From Sphingobacteriaceae bacterium (GTDB lineage Bacteria; Bacteroidota; Bacteroidia; B-17B0; Aurantibacillaceae): a stretch of DNA of 32,368 bases. Where the stretch lies: positions 1 through 32,368 of the forward strand of contig CANGGP010000037.1 of NCBI GenBank assembly GCA_947453445.1, read 5' to 3'. Shown here one piece after another: positions 31,845-32,368 of the stretch. The notes beneath the pieces are model-generated. The model was not told where the DNA came from, searched no databases, and saw only the letters and a list, made by a program, of their open reading frames with translations. Position 1 is the stretch's first letter; each line of letters opens with the position of its first letter. The position numbers were made by a program, and so were the translations under genes.

Positions 31845-32368
31845 ATTATCTTACAACTCAAAAACATATCTTTTAATTATCCCAATCAAAAAAATTTTAA
31901 AGGCCTTGTTCAACTCAACCTTAAATTAAAAGCCGGCGAAATATTGGCCCTCATTGGTAAAAGCGGGAGCGGAAAATCTACCTTGGTAAAATGTATTTAT
32001 GGCCTCGAAGACCTTCATGCAGGCGAAATTCTATTCAACAATGAACCGGTTTTAGGGCCGGCCTATAATTTAATTCCCGGTCATGCAGAAATGAATTTAG
32101 TGAGTCAGGAATTTTATGTGCTCGAAAACCATACGGTTGAAGAAAATATTTGGGATAAATTGATTGGCTATACCAACGAGGCCAAACAAAAAAGGAGCAA
32201 CACCCTTTTAAAACTTTTGGAACTTGAAAAACTTCGACACACAAGAACAAAAAATTTATCCAGCGGTCAAAAACAACGCGTGGCCATTGCCCGCTCTTTG
32301 GCCATTATTCCTAAATTGTTATTGTTGGATGAGCCTTTCAATAATCTCGACAGATTGCTCAGCGCCAA
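31845..32368 (+). CDS. ABC transporter ATP-binding protein, 3' end truncated by window
   Basis: About 174 residues are visible. Similarity to ABC ATPases begins at the first codons after the preceding stop ('LQLKNISFNY'). Walker A is GKSGSGKST (about 31954-31983), the Q-loop is 'LVSQEFYVL', the signature is 'LSSGQKQRVAIARSL', and Walker B is 'LLLLDEPFNNLD', after which the window ends. No ATG, GTG or TTG lies in frame before the conserved N terminus, so translation probably starts at the ATT (31845) or ATC (31848) next to the TAA of the T9SS cargo gene. The substrate and membrane partner are outside the window; the class resembles amino-acid or lipoprotein-export type importers/exporters. Confidence 0.88.
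   Translation, partial: MILQLKNISFNYPNQKNFKGLVQLNLKLKAGEILALIGKSGSGKSTLVKCIYGLEDLHAGEILFNNEPVLGPAYNLIPGHAEMNLVSQEFYVLENHTVEENIWDKLIGYTNEAKQKRSNTLLKLLELEKLRHTRTKNLSSGQKQRVAIARSLAIIPKLLLLDEPFNNLDRLLSA

Overview
The window looks like a chromosomal segment of a free-living Bacteroidota bacterium (Flavobacteriia/Sphingobacteriia/Chitinophagia grade). Three things point there. Two secreted proteins end in a gliding-motility/T9SS type B (CHU_C-like) sorting domain with the FTPNGDG motif. There is a GldA-type ABC ATPase and an OmpA/TPR/PD40 protein with the architecture of T9SS PorE. Several intergenic regions carry the Bacteroidota promoter pattern TTG-N17-23-TAnnTTTG. DNA is AT-rich, genes are tightly packed, and non-ATG starts are frequent. 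I saw no rRNA, tRNA, CRISPR array, insertion sequence or phage gene; this is mostly housekeeping DNA with a few accessory insertions.

Layout. 1-4652 (minus): 3'-truncated PorE-like envelope protein, M61 metallopeptidase, CPBP membrane protease (the last two overlap). 4757-5737 (plus): di-heme cytochrome c peroxidase lipoprotein. 5738-6051: a GC-rich, highly palindromic intergenic element. 6052-10618 (minus): cyclase-family hydrolase, thymidylate synthase, and a large Ig-repeat surface protein. 11095-13390 (plus): rfbA, polyprenyl synthetase, thioesterase. 13379-18920 (minus): GT39-like membrane protein, deoxyhypusine-synthase-like protein, predicted outer-membrane protein, low-Mr tyrosine phosphatase, HtrA protease. 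19074-26044 (plus): membrane-anchored hypothetical, dapF, GNAT, seven-heme cytochrome/TPR lipoprotein, mltG, tryptophan 2,3-dioxygenase, gldA. 26176-29512 (plus): YfiR-like protein, helical-repeat secreted protein, HAMP-SpoIIE phosphatase. 29534-29884 (minus): dicluster ferredoxin. 29939-32368 (plus): LuxC-type acyl-CoA reductase, small T9SS cargo protein, truncated ABC ATPase.

How the genes fit together. Envelope biogenesis dominates: peptidoglycan (dapF, mltG), polysaccharide precursors (rfbA, polyprenyl synthetase), protein quality control (HtrA, CPBP, M61) and T9SS/gliding functions. Tryptophan dioxygenase and the cyclase-family hydrolase could supply the first two steps of the kynurenine route, although they lie 17 kb apart. 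The most system-like unit is the three-gene operon 26176-29512. It resembles the Pseudomonas YfiBNR logic (a periplasmic YfiR controlling a HAMP membrane protein), but with a PP2C/SpoIIE phosphatase as output instead of a diguanylate cyclase. Other points of interest are a deoxyhypusine-synthase homologue that keeps the catalytic lysine but lacks the substrate-site histidine, a seven-heme cytochrome set inside a cell-wall gene cluster, the structured GC-rich element, and an intrinsic terminator that abuts the start codon of the next gene.
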